Assembly (NCBI GenBank): GCA_040882225.1
Contig: JBBEBR010000015.1
Location: 12,361-76,360, forward strand
Direction of reading: 5' to 3'
DNA: 64,000 nt
DNA from: Gracilimonas sp040882225
GTDB taxonomy: Bacteria; Bacteroidota; Rhodothermia; Balneolales; Balneolaceae
The position numbers and the translations under genes are program-made. Each line of letters opens with the position of its first letter. Position 1 is the first letter of the stretch. Shown one piece after another: positions 62,232 through 64,000 of the stretch. The notes below the pieces were generated by a model. The model searched no databases. It had not been told where the DNA came from and worked only from the letters and a program-made list of their open reading frames with translations.

Positions 62232-62940
62232 TCTCTTTTTCCTCCTGCTTATCCTTATTCTCCTCTTCAAACCAATGTGAAACCCACGAACCGAATACCG
62301 GGATGTTTTTTGCGAAACCAGCGTTAGACATCGCATACTTAAAGAGATCAAACCCTTTATCTACTACTTTTGAGTAAACTACTTCTTCCACAAATCCGGT
62401 GAATTTATCTGTTAAAGCGAGTGTGCGTTCATGCCCTTCGCTGTCATCATTCAGCCAATATTTCACAAGATAAAGGTACTCGCTTCTCAAAAAGGCATAG
62501 AAGAAATCACCCATAAAAAAAGCGGCGCTTACGGCGATATTGGGATCTGTAAGAAAAAAACCCTTGAATAGAAGTTTTACCTCTTTCTTGAAATCAGTTT
62601 CAGAAAATGAGCTGAATTCCATGTCTTGATAAGTCTGCTCCACAAAAGAGAAATGCTCCTGCATCATATCAAAAAGTGTGAATATAAAATTAGAAAGCTT
62701 TTCGCTGATGGAATAAGATTCGAAGTCGGGAATTTCTGCAATCATTGCCCGGTAACGGATTACCAAAGATGGGTAATAAAACTCGAGAACGGCTTTTTTA
62801 CTTGCGAACAGAGCGTAAATCTCGGAGGCGGTTTTCCCTGTTTTGGTTGTAAGATTGGGAATGGAGTAGTTGTCTTTGAGATAGAGCTCAATGGCTGCTT
62901 CGGTTATCTCAATTTTTGTATTTAGTTGTTCTGCGGTCAT
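62224..62940 (-). CDS. TetR-family transcriptional regulator
   Basis: 238 residues. The N-terminal three-helix DNA-binding domain (KIEITEAAIELYLKDNYSIP, TTKTGKTASEIYALFASKKA) is followed by an all-helical ligand domain. It runs directly into the UbiB-type kinase gene and probably controls that pair and perhaps the divergent transporter. The ligand domain resembles TetR proteins that accompany AarF-type kinases, by context only. Confidence 0.86.
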   Translation of the reverse strand: MTAEQLNTKIEITEAAIELYLKDNYSIPNLTTKTGKTASEIYALFASKKAVLEFYYPSLVIRYRAMIAEIPDFESYSISEKLSNFIFTLFDMMQEHFSFVEQTYQDMEFSSFSETDFKKEVKLLFKGFFLTDPNIAVSAAFFMGDFFYAFLRSEYLYLVKYWLNDDSEGHERTLALTDKFTGFVEEVVYSKVVDKGFDLFKYAMSNAGFAKNIPVFGSWVSHWFEEENKDKQEEKENE

Positions 62941-63059
62941 AGAAATTTTTTCAGTGAGTGAAGTAAACGAATGGAATAGGAATTCAGTTCGTGACTACGC
63001 AAAAAATTGAGGAATAGTTTTATTTGGGTATTTTAGGGTTATAAATTCAGGATGACTCA

Positions 63060-63822
63060 ATGCAAAATAATAACAGTTCGGGCGGTAAAGGGGATATACT
63101 TTTTTTAAGCCTTGCCGGCATTTTTTTAACCTCACTCGTTTTAGGAAACGTAATTGGAACCACGAAGTTTGTGACGCTTTTTGAGGTTCAGTTATTTGAT
63201 TGGTTGTTGGCTATAACGCCAGAGTTGATAAGAGACCAAAATGTCTATGCGATGAGTGTTCCTGTGGGAGTGTTAGCTTATCCATTTACTTTTTTAGCAA
63301 CAGATCTTATTTCTGAATTATATGGAAGGAAAAAAGCACAGCTCGTGGTTTGGGTGGGTTTTTTCATGAACGTTTTTATGCTCTTTTTGATGTCAAATCG
63401 GCGGCCTCGATCTTTTCGAAGGGGTGTATAAATTTATGATTGCGAATACCATCGCCAGTATGACTGCCTATGTAATAGCTCAAACTGTAGATGTACGCCT
63501 GTTCCATTTCTGGAAAAACCTCACCGGTGCTAAACATCTTTGGTTACGGAATAACGCATCTACCATGTGCAGTCAGTTGATAGATTCGATAGCTATTCTC
63601 ACCATTTTATATCTCGCCGGAAACCTTGGAGAGAACGTGAACTCTGTCCTGGCGCTCACAATCCTTATCATCAACAGTTATCTATTCAAGTTTTTCTTCG
63701 CACTATTTGATACGCCACTCTTTTATTTAGGGGTACGACTGTTTAAGAATTACGGCCACGAGCATTCAAATAACCCTTTGCCCGAATCAACTCCAGAGCT
63801 TTTGGCAGAGGCAAAAAAGTAA
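63060..63822 (+). pseudogene. Queuosine-precursor transporter (YhhQ/DUF165 family), frameshifted
   Basis: The first frame (63060-63431) gives the N-terminal membrane part (SLVLGNVIGTTKFVTLFEV, YPFTFLATDLISELYGRKKA, VWVGFFMNVFMLFLMS) and then loses the family match at about 63395. A second frame resumes with DLFEGVYKFMIANTIASMTA from ~63405 and continues to a normal end (LDTP-like FALFDTPLFYLGVRLF). The linker seems shorter than in relatives, so a small out-of-frame deletion is likely. The gene would import 7-cyano/7-aminomethyl-deazaguanine precursors. Sequencing error cannot be excluded. Confidence 0.82.
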
Positions 63823-63910
63823 AAAATATTTTAAAAAATACTTGCCTTGAATGGGGTCGAGCCCTTACCTTAATAATCCTTTCGAGGAAATGAAAATTGT
63901 TGATTTAACA

Positions 63911-63934
63911 GCTGCCAATGGCAGCATTTTTTTT
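63911..63934 (+). terminator. Intrinsic terminator
   Basis: GCTGCC-aat-GGCAGC followed by A and eight T. It ends a plus-strand transcript, from the transporter pseudogene or from a short unknown RNA beginning after 63822. Nothing clear is seen from 63935 to 64000. Confidence 0.85.
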
Positions 63935-64000
63935 CTCCGAAAGTTTTGTTCTTAGACATATTGGAAGTATAGATCAGATTGTTTGTGCGAGCAAATAGCT

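Noticed and set aside
62232..62351. N-terminal extension of the UbiB-type kinase
   Set aside because: It overlaps the TetR gene by 128 bases and has no family resemblance; the ATG at 62231 gives the usual overlap of eight bases.

Overview
The window reads as chromosomal DNA of a Gram-negative, heterotrophic, probably marine or saline bacterium of the FCB group, most likely Balneolota (Balneola/Gracilimonas-like). This is inferred from gene content (three adjacent TonB proteins, DUF1015 next to serC, long two-domain FtsX/MacB permeases, a lone phytoene desaturase, slipin plus NfeD) and from promoters of the FCB type (TAnnTTTG) in front of two tRNA-type genes. No database was searched. Coding density is high. 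There is no CRISPR array, rRNA operon or recognisable insertion sequence.

Layout. 1-4434: copper-protein cluster on the minus strand, with three cupredoxin-like paralogs, one complete multicopper oxidase (MCO) and the leftover 3' end of a second MCO. It looks like a duplicated [MCO + cupredoxin] unit that has partly decayed. 4924-8604: M20 amidohydrolase, YtxH protein, fructose-6-phosphate aldolase, PAS histidine kinase. 8697-10746: compact type II restriction-modification island with a controller protein and a tandem pair of palindromic operators. 10748-22985: housekeeping genes (crtI, rlpA, rhomboid, serC, DUF1015, DUF1844, NUDIX, three tonB, vanZ, nnrDE, proS) and a truncated tRNA-Thr. 22986-25720: accessory stretch with a zinc-ribbon/PD-(D/E)XK gene pair, tRNA-Met, a TM2 protein and intergenic repeats. 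25721-33723: MscS channel, slipin/NfeD pair, an FtsX permease and a lipoprotein. 34125-35212: AT-rich three-gene cassette that looks like a divergent HicA/HicB module. 35416-40106: typA, a serine hydrolase and a GH10-like lipoprotein.

40196-55818 is the most coherent system. A MacA-type adaptor, a four-helix-bundle protein, one MacB-type ATPase and four tandem MacB/FtsX permeases of about 800 residues all run on the minus strand. They face away from an NtrC-family regulator and an NtrY-like kinase. Candidate sigma-54 elements (TTGGCACG and TTGGCACA) precede the adaptor and the first permease, and a palindrome lies in the divergent control region. Nearly every gap in the array carries a GTGTTTACGTG/CACGTAAACAC inverted repeat, and three of the four permeases share almost identical last 96 residues, which suggests gene conversion. 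One ATPase may serve several permeases.

55940-64000: SpoIIE-type phosphatase, HflK/HflC, a small Cys-rich ORF, a TetR regulator with a UbiB/ABC1-type kinase, and a frameshifted queuosine-precursor transporter gene. Two genes (first and last) carry frame disruptions that could be real decay or assembly errors.
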